A DNA stretch of 23,801 nucleotides from COE1 sp964387365 (GCA_964387365.1 CAYLWP010000022.1:1-23801); one strand, 5' to 3'; counted from the stretch's first letter, positions 7,031 to 14,196 are shown. Notes: generated from the letters alone by a model not told the origin. Numbers and translations are program-made.

Positions 7031-8784
7031 TGAGATCACTTTATTCTGGTGTATCAGGTTTAAGAACGCACCAGTCAAGAATGGACGTTATTGGTAACAA
7101 TATCGCAAACGTAAATACAACAGCATACAAGAGTATGGCAATGAACTTCTCTGATTTGATGTATCAGACAACACAGGCTGCAACAGGACCGAATGCGGAA
7201 AGGGGAACAGCAGGTACCAATCCAAGACAGATTGGTCTTGGTGTACAGACTGCAGCAATCACCACAAAGATTACAGAGGAAGGTGCAACACAGTCCACAG
7301 GTAATCCTTTCGACTTAAAGATTTCCGGTGATGAATTCTTTGTTGTAAGCAACGGCGTAGACACCTTCTTTACAAGAGACGGTTCCTTCTATGTAGATGC
7401 AGCAGGTAATCTTGCAATGTCAAGTACCGGCTACAGTGTTATGGGCTGGCAGGTAGATGAAGAAACCATGAATATCAAGAAGGATACGGTAACTCCGTTG
7501 AGAATCATGGGCGCAGAGCATGAAAGCTACGGCGCAGAGTGGACACAGTCAGCAACAGCCGGCGGTATTGTAGACTGGAATGATGAGGATCAGGGTGAAA
7601 ATGCCGGTAAGATGATGAACTTACAGATTTATGATAACGTTGGTTACAGCTACACAGTAAAGCTTAGCATGCATAATGCAAATCATCCGGTAGGCGGAGA
7701 TTATCAGTACTATGTTCAAATCGAGGACATCCTTGATGCAACAGGTGAGTCTATTTTGGATGATAATGGAGATGGCATAATTACTGAGGATGAAACAGCA
7801 GGTCTGTTAGGCTCACCGGCTGACGTTGATGTAAAGGAGCTTTACGGTTTGGCAGATGGTTCACTCAGCAAGACCACACCTGGTGAGGTTACCTATTATA
7901 TTCCGGACCCAATAGATGGTGGTGATCCGAATCATACACAGCCTGTTACAGTAAGCCTTTATGGCGGAGCAAATTCTTTATTTATAGAGGATCCTGCTAA
8001 TGCAGGCAACTGGATTTTTAACGATCAATTTACGGATATTAGTGTTACCATGTCTGATGCTAACAATACACAGGTAACATTAACTGCCGATGATGTATTC
8101 AACACCTTATACGGTGGTGCAATTGACAGTGATGAGATTAATTCTTTTGAAATTGATACAGAGACAGGCTCTTTAACCGTATTAAACAAGCATGTAGAAG
8201 GTGTTGTCCTTACCTACGACGGTAAAGACGGTTCCTTAATAGGTGTACAGGGCGGCGGTGGAGATAACAACACCAGCGCAACACTTGATTTATCATCCTT
8301 AGGAGAAGCATTTACAGAGGTTAACATCGACTTTGCTCAGACCTTAGTATCCGATAACAAGGGTAAATCAACCATCGGTATCGAAAAGGGTAATGTAGAT
8401 GGTCTGGAAGCAGGTCGTGCATTAGGAACACTTCAGGGCGTTTCCATTCAGACAAACGGTATGATTTACGCTTCCTACAGCAACGGTCAGATGAAGCTGT
8501 TAGGACAGATTGCAGTAGCACAGTTTGCTAACGCATCCGGACTTCAGAAGGAAGGAAACAATGTTTACTCCGCAACACAGAACTCCGGCGACTTCGATGG
8601 TATCGGTATTGATATTACAGAGAACGGTGATGCGATGAATACCGGTGTACTCGAAATGAGTAACGTTGACTTATCCGCTGAGTTCACAGATATGATTACA
8701 ACCCAGAGAGGATTCCAGGCAAACAGCCGAATCATTACCGTATCCGATACACTCCTCGAGGAGCTTGTAAATCTTAAGAGATAA
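7027..8784 (+). CDS. flgE: Flagellar hook protein FlgE with an EF-hand-like calcium loop
   Basis: FlgE polymerises into the curved hook that joins basal body and filament. The N-terminus carries the axial-protein motif (SLYSGVSGL, then DVIGNNIANVNTTAYKS). The C-terminus carries the matching half (LEMSNVDLSAEFTDMI, TTQRGFQANSRII, ending in LLEELVNLKR). The 585 residues exceed the roughly 400 of model hooks, the extra lying in the variable surface domains. Residues 245-256 read DDNGDGIITEDE, with D1, N3, D5, G6, I8 and E12 placed as in an EF-hand or dockerin calcium loop. The ATG at 7027 is 8 bases from AGGAGGT; a second ATG follows at 7030. A long non-coding gap follows, so flgE probably closes a transcription block. 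Confidence 0.95.
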   Translation: MMRSLYSGVSGLRTHQSRMDVIGNNIANVNTTAYKSMAMNFSDLMYQTTQAATGPNAERGTAGTNPRQIGLGVQTAAITTKITEEGATQSTGNPFDLKISGDEFFVVSNGVDTFFTRDGSFYVDAAGNLAMSSTGYSVMGWQVDEETMNIKKDTVTPLRIMGAEHESYGAEWTQSATAGGIVDWNDEDQGENAGKMMNLQIYDNVGYSYTVKLSMHNANHPVGGDYQYYVQIEDILDATGESILDDNGDGIITEDETAGLLGSPADVDVKELYGLADGSLSKTTPGEVTYYIPDPIDGGDPNHTQPVTVSLYGGANSLFIEDPANAGNWIFNDQFTDISVTMSDANNTQVTLTADDVFNTLYGGAIDSDEINSFEIDTETGSLTVLNKHVEGVVLTYDGKDGSLIGVQGGGGDNNTSATLDLSSLGEAFTEVNIDFAQTLVSDNKGKSTIGIEKGNVDGLEAGRALGTLQGVSIQTNGMIYASYSNGQMKLLGQIAVAQFANASGLQKEGNNVYSATQNSGDFDGIGIDITENGDAMNTGVLEMSNVDLSAEFTDMITTQRGFQANSRIITVSDTLLEELVNLKR

Positions 8785-8787
8785 ATA

Positions 8788-8816
8788 TGAAAAATCCATA
8801 AACGGAAGATTTTTCA
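8788..8816 (+). repeat. Inverted repeat just after flgE
   Basis: TGAAAAATC (8788-8796) and GATTTTTCA (8808-8816) are exact reverse complements with an 11-base loop. The stem is A/T-rich with no GC core and no U run after it, so it is at most a weak terminator or 3' end stabiliser for flgE mRNA. Confidence 0.55.
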
Positions 8817-8821
8817 CATGA

Positions 8822-8845
8822 CAAATTTGCATAGATGCAAATTTG
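8822..8845 (+). repeat. 24-bp near-perfect palindrome overlapping the flbD promoter -35
   Basis: CAAATTTGCAT (8822-8832) and ATGCAAATTTG (8835-8845) are exact reverse complements separated by AG. With a 2-base centre and no U run it makes a poor terminator, but it has the form of a dimeric repressor or activator site. Its right end covers the first 3 bases of the TTGAGA -35 at 8843-8848. Confidence 0.6.
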
Positions 8846-8870
8846 AGAGAAAAGTTAATTATAGTACAAT
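8843..8870 (+). promoter_or_regulatory. Vegetative (sigma-A) promoter upstream of flbD
   Basis: TTGAGA at 8843-8848 and TACAAT at 8865-8870 are 16 bases apart and match the -35 and -10 consensus at 5 of 6 positions each. Start of transcription would be near 8877, giving a leader of about 98 bases before flbD. This would allow flbD and the stator and switch genes to be transcribed independently of the hook genes. Confidence 0.55.
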
Positions 8871-8893
8871 ATGACATCGTAGTTTGACAACAA

Positions 8894-8967
8894 TATAGGT
8901 ATTGAGGGAGGACTACCAGGGGTGGTTCTCCCTTATCTTGTAGCAATACCTGTGGGAAAGGCAAGGT
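8894..8967 (+). promoter_or_regulatory. Structured 5' leader of flbD with possible pseudoknot over the ribosome site
   Basis: Helix P1: AGGTATTG (8897-8904) pairs exactly with CAATACCT (8944-8951), extendable by weaker pairs. Helix P2: 8905-8917 pairs with 8921-8933 over 13 steps including two G-U pairs, stacked directly on P1. The 3' bulge ATCTTG (8935-8940, plus T8941) can pair with 8961-8967, which contains CAAGG, the only ribosome site for flbD; this is 7 steps with two G-U pairs. The order of strands is that of an H-type pseudoknot with a 9-base crossing loop. I recognise no known riboswitch class. Folding is by hand only. Confidence 0.45.
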
Positions 8968-8974
8968 TATTAAT

Positions 8975-9175
8975 ATGATAGAAGTAACAAAAATCAATGG
9001 AACAAAGATGCTTGTCAACACAAACCTGATTGAGAGTGTTGAGGAGACACCGGATACCATGATTACGTTAACCTCCGGGAAGAAACTGATCGTAAAAGAG
9101 AGCAGACAGGAGGTAAAAGAGCTCGTAAGAATAACGAGAAAAGACATATTTTCTGGAATTCATGCGGAAAATTGA
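8975..9175 (+). CDS. flbD: FlbD/SwrD family flagellar protein
   Basis: This small protein (66 residues, MIEVTKINGTKMLVNTNLIESVEETPDT...) matches the FlbD family of Firmicutes fla/che operons over its full length. The marks are the LVNxxLIExVExTPDTxITLxxGKKLIVKES block. In B. subtilis the homologue SwrD raises motor power through the stators; that role is carried over by homology, and lying directly before motA/motB fits it. It is unrelated to the Caulobacter NtrC-type regulator also named FlbD. The ribosome site CAAGG (8962-8966) is weak and may be hidden by leader structure. It has its own promoter upstream and a second promoter follows it. Confidence 0.93.
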   Translation: MIEVTKINGTKMLVNTNLIESVEETPDTMITLTSGKKLIVKESRQEVKELVRITRKDIFSGIHAEN

Positions 9176-9204
9176 TTTAAAATGACAAAATTTTCAGAAA
9201 ATTG

Positions 9205-9233
9205 TTGCAATTTATGTAACCTTACAGTATTAT
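9205..9233 (+). promoter_or_regulatory. Vegetative-type promoter upstream of motA
   Basis: TTGCAA (9205-9210) and TATTAT (9228-9233) are 17 bases apart; the -10 matches at 5 of 6 and the -35 at 4 of 6. Start would be near 9240, about 48 bases before the motA GTG. The gap is very A/T-rich, so chance matches are easier here. Confidence 0.42.
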
Positions 9234-9247
9234 AGATATATAAGAAT

Positions 9248-9266
9248 TGTCAAAAAATGTTTGACA
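9248..9266 (+). repeat. Small inverted repeat at the 5' end of the motA leader
   Basis: TGTCAAA (9248-9254) and TTTGACA (9260-9266) are exact reverse complements with a 5-base loop. It lies just downstream of the predicted motA transcription start and before the ribosome site at 9273-9279, so it could be a 5' stabilising hairpin or an operator. Confidence 0.45.
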
Positions 9267-9287
9267 GATAAAAGGGGTGTGTAGAAA

Positions 9288-10085
9288 GTGGATTTAGCGT
9301 CTTTGATTGGTCTGATAGCATGTATCGGACTTGTATTGTTCGGTATCATCGGTGGTGATGACGGAGTGGCTGCACTTTGGTTCTTCGCAGATGGACAGTC
9401 AGTATTGATTACATTTGGTGGAGCAATCTGTGCGACAATGGCATCTGTATCCATGTCCGATTTTATTGGCGGATTAAAAAGTTTCGTATTGGTTTTTAAA
9501 CCGGTTAAAGTAAATATTCCGGAGATGATTACCAAGATTATTGAACTGTCCAACGTAGCAAGAAAAGAAGGTCTTCTTTCTCTGGAAGAGGCAGCAGGCG
9601 ACTTGGATGATGAATTTATGAAGAAAGGTATCCTTCTTATTGTAGACGGTACCGACCCGGAGCTGGTTCGAAGTATTCTGGAAACAGAGCTCGACAGTAT
9701 CGAGGACAGACATAAGACAAAAACGGGAGTTTGGGACACCTGTGCTTCCATGGGTCCTGCCTGGGGTATGATTGGTACTTTGATTGGTCTGATTATCATG
9801 CTGCAGCATATGTCTGACCCGTCAACACTTGGTCCGGCCATGGCGGTCGCACTGGTTACAACCTTCTATGGTTCCTTGCTGGCGAACTGGATATGTACAC
9901 CGGTATCAAATAAGCTAAAGGCAAATAATGCAATTGAAATACAGGCAAAATCAATTATGATTGAAGGATTGCTGTCAATACAGGCAGGTGAAAATCCTCG
10001 AGTTATTGAAGAAAAACTGAAATCCTTCTTGTCACCGTCGGAAAGAACAACATCTAGCGAAGAAGGAGCCGGAGGTGAAGCTTAA
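9288..10085 (+). CDS. motA: Flagellar stator protein MotA (PomA-like)
   Basis: MotA surrounds MotB as a pentamer, conducts ions and turns the rotor through FliG. The 265-residue protein opens MDLASLIGLIACIGL, very like Vibrio PomA, with four membrane segments: two at the N-terminus (about 3-22 and 35-55) and two near 150-205. The cytoplasmic loop carries ARKEGLLSLEE, FMKKGILLIVDG and the DRHKTKTG region that contacts FliG. Thr164 (GMIGTLIGL) and Thr192 (LVTTFYG) stand 28 residues apart, as the sodium-specific Thr158 and Thr186 of PomA do. Start is GTG at 9288, 8 bases after AGGGGTG. The stop overlaps the motB start by one base (TAATG), so the pair is translationally coupled. Confidence 0.95.
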   Translation: MDLASLIGLIACIGLVLFGIIGGDDGVAALWFFADGQSVLITFGGAICATMASVSMSDFIGGLKSFVLVFKPVKVNIPEMITKIIELSNVARKEGLLSLEEAAGDLDDEFMKKGILLIVDGTDPELVRSILETELDSIEDRHKTKTGVWDTCASMGPAWGMIGTLIGLIIMLQHMSDPSTLGPAMAVALVTTFYGSLLANWICTPVSNKLKANNAIEIQAKSIMIEGLLSIQAGENPRVIEEKLKSFLSPSERTTSSEEGAGGEA

Positions 10086-11017
10086 TGGCAAGAAAAAAGC
10101 AGGAAGAGATAAAAGAAGGTCTGCCGGAGTGGCAGGCGACCTTCTCGGACATGATGACTCTGCTTATGTGTTTCTTCGTTATGCTGTTCTCTATGTCGAG
10201 TATTGATGCAGCTAAGTTTGAAGATGTAGCACAGTCCTTTCAGCAGACAATCAGTATTTTCAAGGGCGGTGCCGAAGCAATCGGTGACGGTATTCTGGTC
10301 AGTAACGGCGTAAGTCAGCTGAATCAGCTGGATGAGTTTTTTAATACAACAGGAAAAACGGCAGCAAGTGATACGGATGATATCGAATTCGAAGAAAATG
10401 CCAAGGGGCAGATCGGAGAGGAAAAGGGAATACAGGAAATCGCTGAGAGCATGGGCATGACTGAGGAAGAACTGAAGGCATTGCTCGAAAAGCTTGGGTT
10501 AACCAAGGAAGAGCTTCAGAAGCTTCTTTCCAATATGGAAGAAGAGAAGATGAACCATTCAGAAGAAATGGCAGAGAAAATTGAAGAGTCGCTGGCAGAG
10601 AGTATGATGCTCGATAAGGTTGACGTGGAATTCAATTCCGATTATGTCCTGTTATCGTTAAACGGTGCGTTTTTATTCGACTCAGGACAGGCTACCCTGA
10701 AGAGGGAAGCGATACCGGTGCTTGATAAGATTGGTGTGATTCTTGCCAGGTACGCAGAGGGTACGATAGAAATCGAAGGTCATACAGACTCTGTTCCGTT
10801 AAATGGCGGCAGATATGAAAATAATGATGTGTTGAGTAGTTACAGAGCATTGGCAGTGTTCAATTATCTGAAAACAAATGCATCGATTGACCCGGGTGTC
10901 ATGAAGCACGCCGGAAGAGGGGAATATATACCGGTAGCAGATAATTCTACACCGGAAGGAAGAGCTAAAAACAGACGAGTGGAAATTAAAATCTACAATA
11001 CATTGAGTGCCTATTAA
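10085..11017 (+). CDS. motB: Flagellar stator protein MotB (PomB/MotS-like)
   Basis: MotB anchors the stator to peptidoglycan and carries the ion-binding aspartate. Of 310 residues, the N-terminal segment is TFSDMMTLLMCFFVMLFSMS with Asp22 as the channel residue, followed by the plug-like helix (SSIDAAKFEDVAQSF). An acidic linker and coiled region (about 90-180) leads to the OmpA-like peptidoglycan-binding domain (about 190-305), with GAFLFDSGQATL, EGHTDSVPL, SSYRALAVFNYL and GRGEYIPVADNSTPEGRAKNRRVEI. The LLMCFF membrane motif is closer to sodium-type PomB/MotS than to proton MotB. It is coupled to motA by a one-base overlap behind GGAGGTGA. fliL follows after 15 bases. Confidence 0.95.
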   Translation: MARKKQEEIKEGLPEWQATFSDMMTLLMCFFVMLFSMSSIDAAKFEDVAQSFQQTISIFKGGAEAIGDGILVSNGVSQLNQLDEFFNTTGKTAASDTDDIEFEENAKGQIGEEKGIQEIAESMGMTEEELKALLEKLGLTKEELQKLLSNMEEEKMNHSEEMAEKIEESLAESMMLDKVDVEFNSDYVLLSLNGAFLFDSGQATLKREAIPVLDKIGVILARYAEGTIEIEGHTDSVPLNGGRYENNDVLSSYRALAVFNYLKTNASIDPGVMKHAGRGEYIPVADNSTPEGRAKNRRVEIKIYNTLSAY

Positions 11018-11032
11018 AAGGGGGAGCATGAA

Positions 11033-11542
11033 ATGAAGAAAAATCTATTATCTATTATTATTCTCGCACTGTTAGTTGTGAACATTATATTATCAGCAAT
11101 TATGATGGTCAGCGTAACAAGTGCATCTAACAAAACAGCAGCATTGGTAGCAGATATCTCAACCATTATCGGTTTGGAGATTGACGGAATTGAAAAGACA
11201 GGTGTTGCAGGAGCAATTTCACAGGCAGATACCGTTGTGTATGACTTAACAGAAGAATTAACTATTCCTTTGAAGAATGGAGAAGACGGAAAGTCACATT
11301 ACGCAGTAGGTAAGGTATCTTTATCTATGAATTCAACCCATGAAGACTATGAAACATATTCTGATTTGTCAACAAAAGAAGGATTGATTAAGGATATTAT
11401 CTTTAGTGTATTCGGTAGTTACACTATGGAAGAAGCGAAAGCAAATCCGGCACAGATTAAAGCTGAAATCTTACAGCAGGTTCAGGAATTATTTAACTCT
11501 GACTTTATCTTCGGAGTATCATTTAGTTTCCTGTATTCATAA
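11033..11542 (+). CDS. fliL: Flagellar basal body-associated protein FliL
   Basis: FliL is a single-pass membrane protein that rings the stator and supports its activity under load. The 169 residues show a short positive N-terminus (MKKN), one membrane segment (about 5-27) and an outside domain with VGKVSLSMNSTHEDYETY, a KEGLIKDIIFSVFGSYT helix and the FIFGVSFSFLYS end. FliL sequences diverge strongly; placement between motB and fliM and the topology carry the call. The ribosome site is AAAGGGGGAG. About 48 bases separate it from fliM, and I see no clear promoter or terminator there. Confidence 0.85.
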   Translation: MKKNLLSIIILALLVVNIILSAIMMVSVTSASNKTAALVADISTIIGLEIDGIEKTGVAGAISQADTVVYDLTEELTIPLKNGEDGKSHYAVGKVSLSMNSTHEDYETYSDLSTKEGLIKDIIFSVFGSYTMEEAKANPAQIKAEILQQVQELFNSDFIFGVSFSFLYS

Positions 11543-11590
11543 AAATTTGGATGAAACCTCAAAAATCGGCTACAGGGGGTGATTAGCAAC

Positions 11591-12571
11591 ATGGGAGAGG
11601 TATTATCTCAAAGTGAGATTGACAGCTTGCTTGCAGCGTTAAGTAGCGGTGAGCTGGATGTAGAGGAAATGCAGGAAAAGGATGAAAGACAGGTTAAAAA
11701 CTATGATTTCTCCCGTCCTGCAAAGTTCTCTAAGGAACATTTAAGAACATTAGGCATGATTTTTGAACATTACGCAAGATTACTTTCTACCAACTTACCG
11801 GTATATTTAAGAAAAAACGTACAGGTAACCGTAGCAAGTGCAGAAACAGTAACCTTTGCAGAATTTTCAAATGCATTGTCAAACCCGGTATTGCTTACAA
11901 TTGTTAACTTTTCACCATTACAGGGAAGCATCATTATGGAGCTTACCTCGGGACTGGGTTATGCGATTATCGACAGAATGCTGGGTGGAAAGGGAGAGAC
12001 GCTGGAAAAGACCAGAGAGTTCTCCGAAATTGAGATGAGTATTATCGAACGTGTCATGGTTATCTGTATGCAGTTGCTGCGGGATCCATGGAAGAACGTA
12101 ACGGAAGTAAATCCGTATCTGGAAAGAATTGAAACAAATCCACAGTTCGCACAGATAATCTCACCAAACGATATGGTCGCATTGGTTACCATGAATATCC
12201 GAATAGGTGAAGTAGAAGGTCTGATGAATGTCTGTCTGCCGTTCCAGACACTGGAATCCGTTATGGACAGACTCAATACGAAGTTCTGGTTCTCTAACAT
12301 CCAGAAGATGGATGAAGAGGATTACGAACAGTTCATCGAGGTTATGGTTCGTAAGGTGGACGTTCCTGTCAAGGCAGTGCTTGGAAAGAGCGTCATAACC
12401 GTTCACGATTTTGTAAATATTCAGGTAGGCGATATCATAAGACTTGACTCTAAGGTAGATGATGAGCTGGATGTTTATGTAGGCAATATAAGAAAGTTCA
12501 CAGCGGTGCCCGGAGCAAGTAAGGAAGCGTACGCAGTGAGAATAACATCAGTTAACAGGGAGGAGGAATAG
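11591..12571 (+). CDS. fliM: Flagellar motor switch protein FliM
   Basis: FliM is the middle C-ring protein that binds CheY-P and links FliG with FliY/FliN. The 326 residues begin MGEVLSQSEIDSLLAAL, the CheY-P-binding peptide (residues 5-14). A flexible stretch and the FliM signature follow (NYDFSRPAKFSKEHLRTL, then FEHYARLLSTNLP), then the CheC-like middle domain (GLGYAIIDRMLGGKGE and a LERIETNPQFAQIISP stretch) and the C-terminal SpoA domain (about 245-325, VPVKAVLGKSVITVHDFVN). I placed the start at ATG 11591, 8 bases after AGGGGGTGA. A GTG at 11579 would add MISN but lies within that ribosome site. fliY starts 3 bases after the stop. Confidence 0.96.
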   Translation: MGEVLSQSEIDSLLAALSSGELDVEEMQEKDERQVKNYDFSRPAKFSKEHLRTLGMIFEHYARLLSTNLPVYLRKNVQVTVASAETVTFAEFSNALSNPVLLTIVNFSPLQGSIIMELTSGLGYAIIDRMLGGKGETLEKTREFSEIEMSIIERVMVICMQLLRDPWKNVTEVNPYLERIETNPQFAQIISPNDMVALVTMNIRIGEVEGLMNVCLPFQTLESVMDRLNTKFWFSNIQKMDEEDYEQFIEVMVRKVDVPVKAVLGKSVITVHDFVNIQVGDIIRLDSKVDDELDVYVGNIRKFTAVPGASKEAYAVRITSVNREEE

Positions 12572-12574
12572 ACA

Positions 12575-13798
12575 ATGGATGGTATGTTATCTCAGGATGA
12601 AATAAATGCACTATTGAATGGTGTAGATTTAGCAGCAGATAGCGGAATGGAAGCCGATACGGCAACTGCAACAGCAACAATGGAGGGTGCCCCGGCTGAA
12701 GGAGGAGATTTAACAGAGGTAGAAAAGGATGCAATTGGTGAGGTGGCCAATATCAGTATGGGAACTTCAGCAACCACTCTGTATTCTCTGGTTAATAAAA
12801 AGGTTAATATTACAACTCCGGTTGTTGAGGAAACAACCTGGGAAGAGGTAGTAGGAAATTATGAAAAGCCATGTGTATTTATTCAGATTAAGTATACGGT
12901 GGGCTTAAACGGAACAAATATCCTGGTATTAAAGGATCATGATGTAAAGGTTATCACAGATCTTATGATGGGTGGTGACGGAACAAATGTAGACGGCGAG
13001 ATCAGTGAGCTTCATCTGAGTGCAATCTCCGAAGCGATGAATCAGATGATGGGATCTTCGGCAACCTCTCTTTCCTCCATGCTTGGAAAGACAATCGATA
13101 TCAGCCCGCCAGAGGCAAGTCTGGTTGACTTACAGCAGAAGGAACCGCAGGAATTAACACCGTTACTCGGTGAGAAATTCGTTAAGATTTCCTTCAAAAT
13201 GCAGATTGAGGACCTGGTTGATTCAACCTTAATGCAGTTATATCCGTTAGATTTTGCAAAGTCTCTTTATGAGACATTTATGAATCAGCAGATGGGCGGA
13301 GCAGAACCGGCGGCAGCGCCGACGCCTGCACCACAGGCAGCAGCTCCCGCACCACAGCAGACACCACCTGTACCACAGGCAGCAGCACCGGCACCACAGG
13401 CAGCACAGCCGCAGCAGGGAATGGGCATGGCTCCGATGGGCATGGCGCCGATGGGAATGCCAATGGGCAATATGAATTATGGCGCACCGTACGGAATGCC
13501 GAATGTAAACATTCAGCCGGCTCAGTTCCAGAACTTTGCACCGGGTGGAACAGAAATGGTAAGTGCCGAAAGTATCGGTCTTATTAAAGATGTTCCGTTA
13601 GAGGTTACCGTAGAGCTTGGTAGAACGAGTAAATCCATATCCGATATATTAGAATTTGCTCCGGGTACTATCATTGAACTTGATAAGATTGCCGGTGAAC
13701 CGATTGATATTCTGGTTAACGGCAAGTTCGTAGCAAAGGGCGAGGTCGTAGTAATTGAAGAAAGCTTTGGTGTAAGAATCATGGAGATTATTAAATAA
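12575..13798 (+). CDS. fliY: Motor switch phosphatase FliY (CheC-like plus FliN domain)
   Basis: FliY forms the base of the C-ring in many Gram-positive bacteria and dephosphorylates CheY-P at the switch. Parts seen in 407 residues: an N-terminal CheY-binding peptide (MLSQDEINALLNG) and a CheC-type phosphatase domain with both active helices, DAIGEVANISMG (Glu56, Asn59) and SAISEAMNQMMG (Glu153, Asn156), each followed by the conserved proline. A long linker at about 240-325 is rich in Pro, Ala and Gln, then Met and Gly (repeats of PAPQ and MGMAPMGM). The C-terminal FliN/SpoA domain covers about 333-405 (VPLEVTVELGRTSKSISDIL, GEVVVIEESFGVRI). Both phosphatase sites look intact. The ribosome site GGAGGAGGAA lies in the end of fliM. 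Confidence 0.95.
   Translation: MDGMLSQDEINALLNGVDLAADSGMEADTATATATMEGAPAEGGDLTEVEKDAIGEVANISMGTSATTLYSLVNKKVNITTPVVEETTWEEVVGNYEKPCVFIQIKYTVGLNGTNILVLKDHDVKVITDLMMGGDGTNVDGEISELHLSAISEAMNQMMGSSATSLSSMLGKTIDISPPEASLVDLQQKEPQELTPLLGEKFVKISFKMQIEDLVDSTLMQLYPLDFAKSLYETFMNQQMGGAEPAAAPTPAPQAAAPAPQQTPPVPQAAAPAPQAAQPQQGMGMAPMGMAPMGMPMGNMNYGAPYGMPNVNIQPAQFQNFAPGGTEMVSAESIGLIKDVPLEVTVELGRTSKSISDILEFAPGTIIELDKIAGEPIDILVNGKFVAKGEVVVIEESFGVRIMEIIK
13295..13520 (+). repeat. Low-complexity repeats coding the FliY linker
   Basis: Short near-repeats of the type CACCACAGGCAGCA code for Ala-Pro-Gln runs, followed by ATGGGCATGGCNCCG units coding Met-Gly-Met-Ala-Pro. They lie inside fliY between the phosphatase and FliN domains and look like slippage-prone coding repeats. 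Confidence 0.7.
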
Positions 13799-13827
13799 CG
13801 GATTGACCGGTAAATGGAGGATTAAAA

Positions 13828-14190
13828 ATGGGTAAGAGAATTCTTATTGTAGATGATGCAGCGTTTATGAGAATGATGATTAAAGACATTCTGACAAAGA
13901 ATGGCTATGAAGTAGCTGCAGAAGCAGAAAACGGCAAGCAGGCTGTTGACAAGCATAAAGAAACTTCTCCGGACCTGACTTTACTTGATATCACAATGCC
14001 TGAGATGGATGGAATCCAGGCATTGAAGGCTATCAAGGCAGCAGATCCGGCAGCAAATGTTATTATGTGTTCTGCGATGGGACAGCAGGCGATGGTTATT
14101 GAAGCAATTCAATCCGGAGCTAAGGACTTTATAGTAAAGCCATTTCAGGCGGAAAGAGTACTGGAGGCAGTTCAGAAGGTAATAGGTTAA
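13828..14190 (+). CDS. cheY: Chemotaxis response regulator CheY
   Basis: CheY is a lone receiver domain; when phosphorylated by CheA it binds FliM and FliY to change rotation. The 120 residues carry the full set: acidic pair Asp9-Asp10 (VDDAAFMR), phosphorylation site Asp54 (LLDITMPEMDG), switch Ser82 (CSAMGQQ) and Lys104 (DFIVKPF). There is no output domain. It follows fliY by 29 bases with a TGGAGG ribosome site, the same position as in B. subtilis, next to the phosphatase that acts on it. cheA is not in the window and is expected downstream of cheB. Confidence 0.96.
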   Translation: MGKRILIVDDAAFMRMMIKDILTKNGYEVAAEAENGKQAVDKHKETSPDLTLLDITMPEMDGIQALKAIKAADPAANVIMCSAMGQQAMVIEAIQSGAKDFIVKPFQAERVLEAVQKVIG

Positions 14191-14196
14191 TCAGAC

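Noticed and set aside
8788..8816. Intrinsic terminator after flgE
   Set aside because: The stem has no GC core and no U run after it, so I list it only as an inverted repeat.
8894..8967. Known cyclic-di-GMP riboswitch
   Set aside because: The conserved GEMM core (GCAAACC-type and GNRA tetraloop with receptor) is not present, although motility genes are common targets of that class.
9230..9841. Antisense open frame of 203 codons opposite motA
   Set aside because: Frame opposite a conserved gene, with Ser/Ile/Pro-rich composition and no ribosome site, so not a gene.
13641..13647. CCGATAT inside fliY, upstream of cheY
   Set aside because: Coding sequence (Ser-Asp-Ile), no TAAA at the right distance, and about 180 bases from cheY.
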